From assembly GCA_947493035.1 (NCBI GenBank), contig CANLOW010000002.1, forward strand, positions 248,001 to 312,000: a stretch of 64,000 bases of DNA, written 5' to 3'. The notes beneath the pieces were generated by a model. It ran no database searches, had not been told where the DNA came from, and worked only from the letters and a program-made list of their open reading frames with translations. Position 1 is the first letter of the stretch; each line of letters begins with the position of its first letter. A program made the position numbers and the translations under genes. Below are positions 32,639 through 44,400 of this stretch, piece after piece. The DNA is from an uncultured Aquimarina sp. (GTDB lineage: Bacteria; Bacteroidota; Bacteroidia; Flavobacteriales; Flavobacteriaceae).

Positions 32639-34054
32639 ATGAGTGCAAACAAATATGATTTCGGACTAGTAGGTCTTGGAGTAATGGGACGCAACTTTAT
32701 CTTAAATGTTGCTGATAATGGATTCACCGCTTTTGGATTAGACCTTAGTGATGATCAAGTGAATGCTTTAAAAGAAGAAGGTGGTAACACTGAAAAGGTA
32801 GATGCTACAACTTCTACAGAAGCTTTCGTAGCTAATCTTTCTACTCCAAGAAAGATTATGTTATTGGTACCAGCTGGGAAACCTGTTGATGCTGTAATCG
32901 AAAGTTTATTACCTCACTTAGATAAAGGAGATTTAATTATTGATGGTGGTAATTCATATTATATAGACACTGATCGTCGCGAAGCTTATTTGACAGAAAA
33001 AGGAATTCATTTCTTAGGCGTAGGTGTATCTGGTGGTGCTAAAGGTGCCCGTAAAGGCCCTAGTATCATGCCTGGAGGATCTGAGCCTTCATATAAATAC
33101 ATCAAACCTATATTTGATGCTGTATCTGCTAAAGCACATGATGGTAAGCCTTGTGTTGCTTATTTAGGACCTAAATCTGCAGGTAACTATGTAAAGATGG
33201 TTCACAATGGTATAGAGTATGGAATGATGCAATTGACTTCTGAAATCTATGATTTATTAAGAAAGTCAGCTAAATTCACTAATGACGAGCTTCACGAAAT
33301 TTTTTCTAAATGGAATGAAGGGCGTTTACAATCTTTCTTAGTACAGATTACTTCTGAAATCTTCAAACAAGACGATGAGTTAACTGATGGTCGTTTAGTC
33401 GATTTTATTTTAGATAAAGCAAAGCAAAAAGGAACTGGTAAGTGGACTTCACAAAATGCAATGGATTTAGGTATTCCTGTACCAACTATTGATATTGCTG
33501 TAAGTATGCGTGAAATTTCTGCATTGAAAGATGAGCGTGTAAAAGCTGACGAACTATATGGAAGACCAGAAGTTGAAGCTATTGAAAAAGCAAAATTGGT
33601 TGAATTAGCAGAGCAGTCTTTATATTTTGCTTTCATTATTTCTTATTCTCAAGGATTACACCAATTAAGTGATGCTTCTAAAGAATACGGATACAATCTT
33701 GATTTAGGGTTAATTTCTCAAATCTGGAGAGCTGGTTGTATTATTAGAGCTGGTTTATTAGAAGATATTACTCAAGCCTTTAATGCAGATAAAGATTTAC
33801 CTAATCTATTATTAGCTCCAAGTTTTGTAGACCGTGTTCAAGCTGCGGTTCCAGCAGTTAGAGAAGTGGTAGCATTTGCTGCAAAAAATGGAATTCCTGT
33901 TCCTGGATTATCAAATTCATTAACTTATTTTGATGCTTATACTAGCTCTAAATTACCATTGAATTTAATCCAAGCTCAACGTGATCATTTCGGATCTCAT
34001 ACTTATGAGAGAATTGACCGCGAAGGTATTTTCCATACTGAGTGGGGAGCTTAA
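32639..34054 (+). CDS. gnd: 6-phosphogluconate dehydrogenase (decarboxylating)
   Basis: A 471-residue enzyme that converts 6-phosphogluconate to ribulose 5-phosphate with NADP reduction. It has an N-terminal Rossmann motif (GLGVMGRNF, about 12-20), the substrate-binding VGVSGGAKGARKGPSIMPGG in shortened form (about 130-149), the catalytic lysine region KMVHNGIEYG and a C-terminal helical domain ending RIDREGIFHTEWG. It is full length. It is divergent from zwf over a 275-bp region, so the pair may share regulation. Confidence 0.96.
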   Translation: MSANKYDFGLVGLGVMGRNFILNVADNGFTAFGLDLSDDQVNALKEEGGNTEKVDATTSTEAFVANLSTPRKIMLLVPAGKPVDAVIESLLPHLDKGDLIIDGGNSYYIDTDRREAYLTEKGIHFLGVGVSGGAKGARKGPSIMPGGSEPSYKYIKPIFDAVSAKAHDGKPCVAYLGPKSAGNYVKMVHNGIEYGMMQLTSEIYDLLRKSAKFTNDELHEIFSKWNEGRLQSFLVQITSEIFKQDDELTDGRLVDFILDKAKQKGTGKWTSQNAMDLGIPVPTIDIAVSMREISALKDERVKADELYGRPEVEAIEKAKLVELAEQSLYFAFIISYSQGLHQLSDASKEYGYNLDLGLISQIWRAGCIIRAGLLEDITQAFNADKDLPNLLLAPSFVDRVQAAVPAVREVVAFAAKNGIPVPGLSNSLTYFDAYTSSKLPLNLIQAQRDHFGSHTYERIDREGIFHTEWGA

Positions 34055-34082
34055 AAATTTTATAAGTTTACTATATATAAAG

Positions 34083-34115
34083 AGAGGCTGTCGAATGACA
34101 GCCTCTTGTTTTTTT
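34083..34115 (+). terminator. Terminator of gnd
   Basis: AGAGGCTGTC / GACAGCCTCT with a 4-nt loop, followed by TGTTTTTTTT. A classic intrinsic terminator. Confidence 0.9.
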
Positions 34116-34215
34116 TGAAAATATTATACTAAGATTGATTGTCTGGACTTAAACTTTGGTTTACACTAAGCTATCTTGATATACCCAGTCTAACAAAATA
34201 ACTCTATGTTAGTTA

Positions 34216-37200
34216 TTAGTTATTTCTCATTAACACCTGTAATTCATCATCATTATTAGCTACAATAAAAGAGGGGTTACCTTTAATCGTTATTGGATAA
34301 ATTCCTTTTACATTTTTCGAAAGAAACACACCGCTTTCACTTACAGGTAAATTTGTAAATGATTGATCTTTATTCTGAATTAAAACTCCACCTACACCAG
34401 CATCACTTCTTGTCGTTTCAACTTCAACCTCAAAACGATTTCCTGCATAAAGAATATCTTTTACTTGATCGCCATTAAAGTCATCTATAATAAAACCATT
34501 ATTCGTAGAAAACTGAGCACTGTATGGCAATACTTCTTTCTTTAATACTGTACCATTATTCCAAAGGATCATACTTGCAAATTCAGTCGCTTTGTATTTG
34601 TGATTTTCGCCTTTTCCTACAATGTCAAAAATATCTCCTTTCGCAAATTGCTCATATGAGGTTATTTTCCCTTGTAATCCCGGTAACTGCTGTGTAGAGC
34701 ATTCTTTCCCCCTTATAGGAACTATTTTATCTTTATAAGGCTTTGCCAAGAAAACATCTTGGGTACCATTATTATCGTAATCTGATGCATATACATAGAA
34801 TGGCTTCTCTTTAGAAGCGGTGTACTTATAATTTAGCCCTAGATTTCCTAAAACAATGTCTGGTTTACCATCACTATTTAAGTCTTCAATTGCTATTTTA
34901 TTCCACCAACCAGAGGTGTTTTCTAACCCATAATTTTCACCTACTTCTTTATATTGCTTCCCGTCAAAATCATAAATACGAATAGGCATCCACTCTCCTA
35001 CTACTATAATTTCATTTTCATTATCGTCATCTAAATTTACAAACGCAGCATCAGTTGTCATACCAAATGACATTTGCTGATCAAAAAGAGGACTCTCTTC
35101 AATGGAATATTTTCCGCTGTTGTTGTTTAGAACAACCACTTTGGAAGCTGATGGGTATTGTTGTGGTATATGTCTCCCAAAAACAATAACATCTAAGTCT
35201 TCATCTTGATCGTAATCTTCAAAGAGAATTTTTGCAGTAGGAAAATTTGTATCTGGCAATTCAATTCTTTTAAAATTGGCTTTACCGTCATTGATATAAA
35301 TCCTATCAGTATAATTTACATTTCCTATACTATATTCATTACCACCACTTGCAACTATTAAATCCAAATCACCATCTAGATCATAATCGATCGCTTCTGC
35401 AAACGTATCCTCTTGGTTTGTATCCTTAGCAAAATAATTTTTATGCTCTTTTTGAAATATTCCATTAGGCTTTTGTAAATACAAACTCCCTTTTGAATCA
35501 ACATTAGCGCCTAAATAAAAGTCTTCTAACTTATCTCCGTTAAAATCACCTACGGCAACCACTGGGCCATTTGTAGACAATTTGTGAGGTAATAATACTT
35601 GCGATTTGTAGTCATCAAAAGTATTCTCTTGATGTTTAGGAATCGTACGAAACACTTTTTCCGTAATATCTTTAAAGATAGTTGAAGTAGTAATCCTACT
35701 ATTTAAACCTTCATGACTAGCTTCCTTGTAATCTAGCTGTATTTTGTCTGTAGCTATATTTTTTAATAACTGTGATTTCCCATCTGGCCAACGCACCCTT
35801 AAAGAATCTATTTTTTCCGTTTCACCCAACCCAAAATGCACTTTAGGTGTTACCGAAGATAAATACCCTCGAACTGTTTTAAATTCTTTAAACTGTTTCT
35901 TTCCTTTATTATATATAGTCACTTTAGCACCCAATCCTTTTTGATTACCTTTTGGGCCATTTAATGAAATCGTAATAGACTTATTTTCGTTTATTTCTAC
36001 TGAATTATTTTTATAAACAAAAGCATGATCATCTACATTATTAATTACAATATCTAAATCTCCATCATTATCTAGGTCTGAAAAAACTGCTCCATTTGAA
36101 AAACTTGGAGTATCAAGTCCCCATGCTTTTGCTTGATCTTTAAATTGAAGTTCTCCTCTATTTTCAAAAATAACATTAGGCAATTTTATCGAGGGGTAAA
36201 GATTGACCAGTTCCTCTATAATTTCATTTTTATCTTTATTATGATCAAAAGGTTGTCTTTCGTATGCCATTCTTTTAGTATTGGCATCATTATCCCATAC
36301 ATCACGTTTGTAACCATTTGTTACTAAAAGATCATTATCACCATCATTATCAAAATCTGCTCCCAAACATGCCCAACTCCAATCGGTATTAGAAACTCCA
36401 GAATATTTTGATACATCACTAAAAAAACCATTACCTCGATTCAAATTAAGCACATTATGCATGTACTGGTTGTGAAATCCACTTGACAATTGGTAATTAT
36501 AACGCTTTACATCCATTGGCGCCATTGTTTTTTTCGATCTCTCATAATCAACTGGCAACATATCTAAGGCAAATATATCTTCGTATCCATCATTATTAAG
36601 ATCTGTTACATCTACCCCCATGGTATAAAAAGATACATGATTGGTCATGCTTTCTAAACCTTGCTCGAAAGATCCGTAACCTTTATTTTTATAATAATAA
36701 TCATTTTCGTAAAAATCATTACCTACATAAATATCGGTTAATCCATCATTATTAAGATCTGATGCGGCTAACCCTAAACCATAACCGAAATTTTCTTTAA
36801 GCCATTTTTTATTTAGTTGCTTTTCAAATTTACCATTGATATTGATATACAAAGCGTCTCTGTAAGGGTGTTTTTCTAATTGTTTTGCTTTTAAACTGGC
36901 GGATTCTGGTAAGTAAAACTTTTGAGGTCTATTCGTGACATACAAATCCAAATCATTATCGTTATCAGCATCAAAAAAAGTTCCCATAATGGAAAAACCT
37001 GTATCTGCAATCCCAAAAATTTCAGCCTCCTCTTTGAACGTGGCATCTCCTTGATTGATATATAATAGATTTTTCCTATTAGTTTTTGATTCTCTCCAAC
37101 CACCAGCACATATGTAAATATCTACTAATCCATCTGCATTAACATCTGCCATGACAACACCATTATGCCAAGCATTTTTGGACTTGATACCCGCTTTCAA

Positions 37201-37560
37201 TGTGATGTCTTCAAATTGAAAATCCCCTTTGTTTAGAAATAGCTTATCTTCTACTTGATTCCCGGTGAAGTAAATATCATCTAAACCATCATTGTTAATA
37301 TCTCCAATAGCTACACCAGCACCATTATATACGTAGTTAAACATTCCAAAAAAATTGTTTAGATCTTCTTTTATGGTGTTGTTAAAATTGATGTTCGATT
37401 TAGAAGAGGTAACTTGTGTAAAAAGAGTTTTTTTATTGTCCGCATTATTAATTGTCTCTAAGAAACTAAATGAATTATCTCTATTGCAAGAAATTATGTT
37501 TACAAAAAAAATGAAAAATGAAAACTTAAAATATTTATAATTGTTTTTTATTCTTGGCAT
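34216..37560 (-). CDS. FG-GAP/VCBS repeat lipoprotein with ASPIC-UnbV domain
   Basis: A 1114-residue lipoprotein (lipobox-like NIISC near residue 25). Many FG-GAP/VCBS repeats with the calcium-binding pattern DxNxDGxxD (for example DINNDGLDDIYF, DADNDNDLDLYV, DLNNDGLTDIY) predict beta-propellers. An ASPIC/UnbV segment is at about 545-620 (GLGAKVTIYNKG, then SSVTPKVHFGLGETEKIDSLRVRWPDG). Proteins of this type are frequent beside SusC/SusD pairs in marine flavobacteria and probably bind polymers or act as surface lipoproteins. It is downstream of the susE-like gene on the same strand, but a terminator lies between, so it may have its own promoter. Confidence 0.9.
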   Translation of the reverse strand: MPRIKNNYKYFKFSFFIFFVNIISCNRDNSFSFLETINNADNKKTLFTQVTSSKSNINFNNTIKEDLNNFFGMFNYVYNGAGVAIGDINNDGLDDIYFTGNQVEDKLFLNKGDFQFEDITLKAGIKSKNAWHNGVVMADVNADGLVDIYICAGGWRESKTNRKNLLYINQGDATFKEEAEIFGIADTGFSIMGTFFDADNDNDLDLYVTNRPQKFYLPESASLKAKQLEKHPYRDALYININGKFEKQLNKKWLKENFGYGLGLAASDLNNDGLTDIYVGNDFYENDYYYKNKGYGSFEQGLESMTNHVSFYTMGVDVTDLNNDGYEDIFALDMLPVDYERSKKTMAPMDVKRYNYQLSSGFHNQYMHNVLNLNRGNGFFSDVSKYSGVSNTDWSWACLGADFDNDGDNDLLVTNGYKRDVWDNDANTKRMAYERQPFDHNKDKNEIIEELVNLYPSIKLPNVIFENRGELQFKDQAKAWGLDTPSFSNGAVFSDLDNDGDLDIVINNVDDHAFVYKNNSVEINENKSITISLNGPKGNQKGLGAKVTIYNKGKKQFKEFKTVRGYLSSVTPKVHFGLGETEKIDSLRVRWPDGKSQLLKNIATDKIQLDYKEASHEGLNSRITTSTIFKDITEKVFRTIPKHQENTFDDYKSQVLLPHKLSTNGPVVAVGDFNGDKLEDFYLGANVDSKGSLYLQKPNGIFQKEHKNYFAKDTNQEDTFAEAIDYDLDGDLDLIVASGGNEYSIGNVNYTDRIYINDGKANFKRIELPDTNFPTAKILFEDYDQDEDLDVIVFGRHIPQQYPSASKVVVLNNNSGKYSIEESPLFDQQMSFGMTTDAAFVNLDDDNENEIIVVGEWMPIRIYDFDGKQYKEVGENYGLENTSGWWNKIAIEDLNSDGKPDIVLGNLGLNYKYTASKEKPFYVYASDYDNNGTQDVFLAKPYKDKIVPIRGKECSTQQLPGLQGKITSYEQFAKGDIFDIVGKGENHKYKATEFASMILWNNGTVLKKEVLPYSAQFSTNNGFIIDDFNGDQVKDILYAGNRFEVEVETTRSDAGVGGVLIQNKDQSFTNLPVSESGVFLSKNVKGIYPITIKGNPSFIVANNDDELQVLMRNN

Positions 37561-37711
37561 AATAATATTACTGTTCCCTTTTTATAAAAAAAATTTAATT
37601 AAAAATAAATATTTGACTAATACATATAATCTAAATTATTAAGTATTTACACTACTCATTGTAATGAAATCATTTGACAGTAAAACCTAACGTTATTTGA
37701 AAGTAGAATAA

Positions 37712-37750
37712 TATATAAAAAGCCACCGTAAAACGGTGGCTTTTTATATA
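37712..37750 (-). terminator. Terminator of the susCDE-like operon
   Basis: TATATAAAAAGCCACCG / CGGTGGCTTTTTATATA, a stem of about 17 bp with a 5-nt loop. It is symmetrical enough to work in both directions. It separates the susCDE-like genes from the UnbV gene. Confidence 0.88.
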
Positions 37751-37765
37751 TTATTGAAAAAAATA

Positions 37766-39391
37766 TTACCTTAATAACTTAAGTTGTAAATCATCAACAA
37801 ATATTTTTGATTCACCTCTTCCTTCAGCTCCCTCAGCGAGACCTAAGATTCTTATCAAGGGGTTAATAGAATTACCTTCTTCAAGTTCCACATTACCACT
37901 TAATGTTTTCCACTCACCTATTGGTAAAGCATCAATGTCTGAACCAACACTAAAAAACCACTGCTCAGGTCTCCCATCTAAAAGAAAAAGATTTAAAACT
38001 GTATCTGGTGAAGTTTTTTCCGCATAAACTTTAAAACTTACTTCATAAGTACCAGTCTCAGGAGTTATCATTCCCTCTTTAACATCGTTTTCTAGTAAAA
38101 ATACTCCTACATCTGATGCCCCTTCTGATGTAGCTCCTTCAGAAGTGGTATTAAAAAGTAAACTCCTTTCACCTTCAAAAACTTTATTTGTTTCATTAGA
38201 AGTATCTACAAAACTGGTCTGTGTTTTCCATTTCATATTCCATGCATTATCCCAAAGAACTATCTCTTCATTAGTATCTGGATCTATTAATTTTTCAAAA
38301 CCACCATGTGTTGAGGCTAAAAAGTTTTCTCCTGCTGATACTTGTAATTTATCAATCGCATCAATGGTATAGAAATCTGTAGAAACTAATTTATCACCAT
38401 TATAAGACAATTCAACATTATCATTAGCAAATAACCTTTCGTTTATTCCTATGTTAAGGATACTAGGATCATTACTATCAACTGTTACTGTAGTTATTTG
38501 CACTGGTATAGCGCCATTGTTAATAGATACAGAGAACAAAGAGGTTATATCTTCATTAATTGACTCTAATTCACGAGTAAAGACAACTTTAATATTGCCG
38601 TCAGTACCTTCTACACTTTGAATTTCAACTGGATCACTATTAGGAACAACATCAATGATAAAGTCTTGGGCTGCTCTAACTTCAAATTTGCTATTGAAAG
38701 AGTTAACATTTAAACCAAATTTACCTAGTTTTTTTAAAATAAACGTAGCACCTTGTGGAAGAAAAAACTCAGGATTTGGGTGCTTTTTTGTCCCAATACT
38801 ATCTGTAACAGCTAATGAAGGTAATGGCCCTCTAACAGTAAACTTAGTTTCATCAGGGTTTCCTAATGTTGGCCACACTGAGAACTCTTTTCCTGCCTCT
38901 ACGGTTAATGTTCTTGTATCTAAATTGAAAATTGACTCTTCTGGATCGTTAGTCATAGAACCATCGACTCTACTTATAACATTTATAGGAATAGTATCTG
39001 TAACAATTTCTAAATCAGTTATAGGCTCTACTTCAAGTACAACGTCTATTTTACCAGGTTTTCTAAACTTTACGAAAAAATCTTGAGAACTTGAAGATGT
39101 ATTATTCGTACTTTCTAAGATATTGACAGAACCTTCTGGAAATTTCCACGTTCTACTATTTACATGTACCGACAAATCTTTAAAATTAGCTGGTTCACCT
39201 ACCATACCCGAGATTTCTGTACCTCTAACTTTATTAGTCAAGCCTTTATCTAGATCTGTAAACGCAAAGACACTACTTGATACACCTGCTGGTATTTGGT
39301 CGTCAACATCATTGGTCGTACAACTAATAACTAAACCCAATAATCCAATTAAGGGTGTAGTTCTTTTAATAATATTTAATATTTTATTCAT
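37766..39391 (-). CDS. SusE-like outer-membrane lipoprotein
   Basis: A lipoprotein of about 541 residues with a lipobox GLVISC after a basic N-terminus. It has PKD/Ig-like beta domains and a C-terminal region (about 390-541, ending SKIFVDDLQLKLLR) that resembles a carbohydrate-binding or galactose-binding jelly roll. I place the start at 39391 (MNKILNIIK), because an ATG at 39415 would add eight non-signal residues overlapping the susD-like gene. As third gene after SusC/SusD it probably binds the substrate on the cell surface. The ligand cannot be read from the sequence. Confidence 0.78.
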   Translation of the reverse strand: MNKILNIIKRTTPLIGLLGLVISCTTNDVDDQIPAGVSSSVFAFTDLDKGLTNKVRGTEISGMVGEPANFKDLSVHVNSRTWKFPEGSVNILESTNNTSSSSQDFFVKFRKPGKIDVVLEVEPITDLEIVTDTIPINVISRVDGSMTNDPEESIFNLDTRTLTVEAGKEFSVWPTLGNPDETKFTVRGPLPSLAVTDSIGTKKHPNPEFFLPQGATFILKKLGKFGLNVNSFNSKFEVRAAQDFIIDVVPNSDPVEIQSVEGTDGNIKVVFTRELESINEDITSLFSVSINNGAIPVQITTVTVDSNDPSILNIGINERLFANDNVELSYNGDKLVSTDFYTIDAIDKLQVSAGENFLASTHGGFEKLIDPDTNEEIVLWDNAWNMKWKTQTSFVDTSNETNKVFEGERSLLFNTTSEGATSEGASDVGVFLLENDVKEGMITPETGTYEVSFKVYAEKTSPDTVLNLFLLDGRPEQWFFSVGSDIDALPIGEWKTLSGNVELEEGNSINPLIRILGLAEGAEGRGESKIFVDDLQLKLLR

Positions 39392-39407
39392 TTTAAAATG
39401 ATTTAAG

Positions 39408-41450
39408 TTATTCAAACAATAAATCTCCTGACTCTCTTAATGCTGGGTTTTCCTGTATAGCTCGAAGAGGTATATACAAATAAAGATCCTTCACTAGATC
39501 ATTAGCAATATCCAAACCTTCTTTCTTAGTCGTAATAAAATCTCTTAACCACAATTGATTATTCTCTCTACTATCAAACTTATTCCAAAAAATGGTTTGA
39601 GCATCAAGGTTTGGAGTAATAAACTGATAATCTATATCAGACAATTCTCTAATTCTTTCCTCTGCTCCTCCTGGCCTTCTTCTTAGATCATTCCATAAAA
39701 TCCCATGACCCTCAAAAGCAAATTCTGCTGGTCTTTCAGCATCAAACAAATGCTTTATAATATTTTCAGCATTTAAAGATTTAGCTGGTAATTTAAAAAC
39801 ATCAGGTAATGCATTCCTTACTTTGCTAACTTTATCTTGTAATACACTTTCTAAATGATCTTCATCTTGTATAACTAAATCTGGCGAATCACAAACACTA
39901 TCATCTTCTTTCAAAAATGGACCACAACCACCATCAGGACCGGATTTAGGGCTATCATTAGCAATTGGATCGTTAACTTCTAAATCAAAATCTGGATTTA
40001 AGAAAGGATCTATTTGATTAGTTACAATTGGAGATTCATGACCTTGAAAAAGCTCCTCTATACCGATTAAGCCTGATCGTGATCTTACTTTATCAATATA
40101 TGTGATTGCGTTATTAACTCCACCGTCTCCATCTGCTTTCAATGTAGCTTCAGCATACATTAAAAGAACGTCTGCGTAACGGATTACCCTTTCATTAATA
40201 GCAGATCTACCAAATGCTTCAGCTTCTTTTGTAAACCAATTAGTAAATTTCTTAAGTTGAGATCTAGATGGTACAGTAACAAACGAACCTTTATCTCCTT
40301 TAACATTATGTATAGAAACTACCCCTTGGTCATAAAACTTAGATCTATCATTTTCATATGCTATTGAAGCCATCATACGTTTTGAAAAAGCTCTATTATA
40401 AGTTTCACCTTCAACTAAATCACCATCTCCATCGAAAATGTCTAAAACATCACCTTTACTGGCTTCAGTTAAAACTTCATTTCTGTAAAGATTTGTTATA
40501 AAATGCGATGTATATAACCAACCCCAACCACCATTTGCTCGTTGTTGAGTATTACCACGTAAAGTAGCTTCATTAGGCTTATCACCTTCTCCATCACCAA
40601 AATTAGGCTCATCTAAATTAGTATCAAAACCTATTTCAAATATTGACTCGCTATTTAATTCTCCTTCGATATTAAAGTTATTATTAATATCACTTTCTAA
40701 TGAATATTGACCAGAATCTATAACTTCTCTTAATTTATCTGCTGCAAGTCTATTTTGATTATTATACAAATAAACTTTACCTAATAAAGATTTTATACTA
40801 CCTAGTGTAGCTCTTGTTGGGTCTGTATTATCAACATTATATTTCACAAAAGTCTTTTCTGCACTATTCAATAAGTCAATAATCTCAGAATAAACATCTT
40901 GTCTAGATGATATACCTATTCGTGCTAACTGTATGGTTGACGCAGATTTTTTTGGAATAGGAACATTTCCATTATTAAAAGTTGTTGAAGCCCAAAATAA
41001 ACCTAAAGCTTTTAAAAATTTAGCTTCTGCCTTCATAACTTCGCTAGACTCTACAGATATACCCGGCACAGGCTTCAAATTATCAAGAATCTGATTTGCT
41101 CTATTAATCAACCTATATGTATCCACATAAATATCGGCTCCCCATCCTGAAGATGAGTTATATTTCAAAGTTCCAAACCCAGATACGTCTGTTTGATTAG
41201 CAGGTATAAAATTACCTAATCGACCTGCTTCTGACATAAGAAACGCCGTATTCTGATAATTAGACCCCATAGTACCTGATAGCTGCAATGCTGCATAAGC
41301 TCCTGTTACTGCCGATTCTGCAAGGGTCTCTGTTGCAAATAATGCCTTTTGATCGAGATTATTTGGATTTTGCACATCTAGTGCTTCCTCATCATTACAA
41401 CTCACCAACGTAGCTAATGATATTGACAATAATAAAACAGTCTTTTTCAT
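39408..41450 (-). CDS. SusD/RagB-family nutrient-binding lipoprotein
   Basis: A protein of about 680 residues with lipobox TLVSC at its N-terminus (MKKTVLLLSISLATLVSC), TPR-like helices and the family's C-terminal RPAEFAFEGHGILWNDLRR. The start is set at 41450, 10 bp after the susC-like stop, because the in-frame ATG at 41492 would add 14 residues overlapping susC and precede the signal peptide. SusD-type lipoproteins form the lid of a SusC channel and capture the ligand. It is longer than most (usually 500-600) due to insertions around 480-560 with an Asp/Cys-rich stretch (SGPDGGCGPF). Confidence 0.93.
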   Translation of the reverse strand: MKKTVLLLSISLATLVSCNDEEALDVQNPNNLDQKALFATETLAESAVTGAYAALQLSGTMGSNYQNTAFLMSEAGRLGNFIPANQTDVSGFGTLKYNSSSGWGADIYVDTYRLINRANQILDNLKPVPGISVESSEVMKAEAKFLKALGLFWASTTFNNGNVPIPKKSASTIQLARIGISSRQDVYSEIIDLLNSAEKTFVKYNVDNTDPTRATLGSIKSLLGKVYLYNNQNRLAADKLREVIDSGQYSLESDINNNFNIEGELNSESIFEIGFDTNLDEPNFGDGEGDKPNEATLRGNTQQRANGGWGWLYTSHFITNLYRNEVLTEASKGDVLDIFDGDGDLVEGETYNRAFSKRMMASIAYENDRSKFYDQGVVSIHNVKGDKGSFVTVPSRSQLKKFTNWFTKEAEAFGRSAINERVIRYADVLLMYAEATLKADGDGGVNNAITYIDKVRSRSGLIGIEELFQGHESPIVTNQIDPFLNPDFDLEVNDPIANDSPKSGPDGGCGPFLKEDDSVCDSPDLVIQDEDHLESVLQDKVSKVRNALPDVFKLPAKSLNAENIIKHLFDAERPAEFAFEGHGILWNDLRRRPGGAEERIRELSDIDYQFITPNLDAQTIFWNKFDSRENNQLWLRDFITTKKEGLDIANDLVKDLYLYIPLRAIQENPALRESGDLLFE

Positions 41451-41460
41451 AAAAATCTTT

Positions 41461-44400
41461 TTAAAAAGTAAGTTGCACTCCAATTCTTCCACTTCCTGTC
41501 ACAGGTGTAAAACCTCTATCTATACCTCTAGACAGTAAACCTCCACCACCAACTTCAGGATCAAAACCTGTATAATCAGTAATTGTTAGCAAGTTAGATC
41601 CTGCAAGATAAATTCTCATTTTAGTAAGACCTAACTTCTTTATTGTTTCATTAGGTAATGAAAAACCTAATTGCACATTTCTTAATCTTACATAATCACC
41701 ATCTTCTAAAAACAAATCTGATAAAGGACTATAATTCAAAGATCGTTCATCTCCTCTATTTATGGGAATCACTGAATTTTCGTTTGTACCAGGGTTAAAA
41801 GAATATAGTAGATCACGATGTGTTTGAGCATCATAAGCTAAAGCTTTTGGACCATTATACACTTTTGAACCGAAGGAAGCAAACCATTGCATATTAAAAT
41901 CGAAATTCTTGTAACTCATATTGTAATTTAAACCTACTTCAAAGTCGGGAATTCCCGCTCCCATGAACACACGATCTTTATCCAAATTAATTTCACCATC
42001 ACCGTCAGAATCTACATATCGTAAATCTCCAATAACTGCGTTTGTTGCTTCACCTCCTAAGTTTTTATATTCATCTAACTCTTCTTGGTTTCTGATAAGA
42101 CCATCTGTTTTCAACAAATAAAATGACCCTATAGACTCACCAACTCTACCAAATGTAACAGGATCATTAGATATTCTATTATCTCCAGGCGTTACTGGAC
42201 CTCCTTGTAATTCGGAAGCATCCTGACCCAAACTTGTTATCTCATTTATATTTTTAGTGAATGTTCCATTTACACCCCATTTAAAATCACCTCTAATATC
42301 TTTATAACCGGCAGATAACTCAATACCTTTATTTGTTAGCTCTCCAATATTTGTTAAAATTGTAGATGGGCCATTATTGTTACCAGGATTTACACCAACA
42401 CTAAGAGGTAAATTTGTTGCAAATAACAAGTCTTCCTTAGTCACATCATAAAGTTCACCTGTAAAAGTTACAGCCCCATTATATAATTCTAAATCTAACC
42501 CTAAGTTTCTTGAAACACTTGTTTCCCAAGATAAATTACTATTACCTAACTGGCTTATTATCCTTCCTGAGTCTGTAGCAGTATTACTTCCCACTACTGC
42601 TTGCGCACTGGTCTCAAAAGGCGAATTTAAGTTTTGATTTCCTACTCTACCATAACTTGCTCTTAGTTTCAAATTACTTATAAAAGATAGGGCATCAGAA
42701 TTTTGAAAAAAACCTTCCTTACTAACTACCCAACCTACAGAACCTCCGTAGAAAACATCGAATCTATTTCCTTCTGAAAAGTTTGCCGATCCATCGTATC
42801 TAACATTAGATCTCAACAAATATTTCTCTTTATAACCGTAACCTAAAGTACCCAAATAGCTTATTAATTTCTGCGGACTTATAGTTTCACTTGTTGCTGC
42901 CTCGTTTCTATTTGATGATCTATTTCTAGTAGGAAAAACATTATCTGGAAAGCCATCAATTATAGTTACATTTTTCTGAGTCCATGTTTTATTCTCCCTA
43001 GTCGTACCTGCTAAAAGACTAAGCTTATGATCCTTAGAAAAAGTATTATTATATTCTGCCAAAAATTCCCATGACCCGTTATTTCCAACACCGTTTCTAT
43101 CACGCAATGAAGAAGATCTTCTGTTAGTAAGTTTTCCTGTTTCAGTGTTTACAAATCTTAACTCTGGTTCAAAAAACTTATCTGCTATCTGAAACGTATT
43201 TGCGTTTAAATTCAACTTTGTTGAGAACCCTTTAAACCAATTGTAAGCGAATGACACATAAGCTCCTGCTGAGAACTGATCTCTTTTATTTGTCTGCTGT
43301 AATGCAGAAAACAAATTCCCCTGTAATGCTCTATTATTTGATCCATCTGTACCTTCTATTTGAGAGACATTAAGTGGATTGGGTTCATAAGGTTGTGTTG
43401 AAATAGCTCCATAAAGCAATCTCCATGGTTCCAAATCAATATCACTATTAGATAAATTTACGCTAGCAAACATATTAAACTTACCTTTTTTGAAACCAGA
43501 ATTCAACCTTAAGTTTGTTCTTTTATTAGATGTTTTTATAAAAACACCATCTTGATCAAAATAGTCTAAATTTAAACTATAGTTGAAATCTTCTGATGCA
43601 CCTGAAAAACGCACGTTGTAATTTTTTGTTATCGCATTATCATTTTGAACAAAATCTTGCCAATCAGTTTGGAAATCAGCAGCATTTGGGTTTCTAGCAA
43701 ATACACCTGAAGAACCAAAGTCTCCTAAAAAAAGATTGTTATTAACAAAGTTAAAATCTACCAATATTGCTTCTCTGGTATTTAAAACAGGAACTTTAGA
43801 TGTAATCTTATTAATACTAGTATAAGTATTGAACTCTATTTTACCTTTTCCTTTCTTACCTCTTTTGGTAGTAACTAAGATAACACCTGACGAAGCTCTA
43901 ACACCATAGATTGCAGTGGAAGCTGCATCTTTTAAAACTTCCACGGACTGAATTTCACTTGGACTCAGGTTCGGATCTCTTTGCAAAGGCACACCATCAA
44001 CTACCCAAAGTGGACCTGTAGAATTCCCTAAGGGATTATCAAGTCCGGCTAACGGATTTGTATCTTGGCTATCAGATGTAGATAAGCTATTTGCCCCTCT
44101 AATCTGAACATTAATCTTTGATCCTGGCGCACCTGATGAAGCCTGAACATTAACCCCTGCAACTTGCCCTTGCAATGCTTCAGCAAAGTTACCTACAGCT
44201 TGTTTCTCTAACTCCTCACCTTTAACAGAAGAAATTGCACCGGTTAATTCACTCTTTTTTTGTTTTTGATAACCTACAAGCACCACTTCTTCAAGAGTAG
44301 ATACTTCAACAACTAAGTCAACATCAATTGTACTAGCCTCTCCAATTGTTCTAGATGCTTCAGTGAAACCTGTATAAGAAAAGGTTAAAACATCTCCAGT

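Noticed and set aside
30846..34054. zwf and gnd as part of the mobile island
   Set aside because: They are ordinary chromosomal genes with normal promoters and terminators, and lie beyond the right att core.
41451..41492. Upstream start of the SusD-like protein
   Set aside because: It would add 14 residues before a good lipoprotein signal peptide and overlap susC; the start at 41450 fits better.
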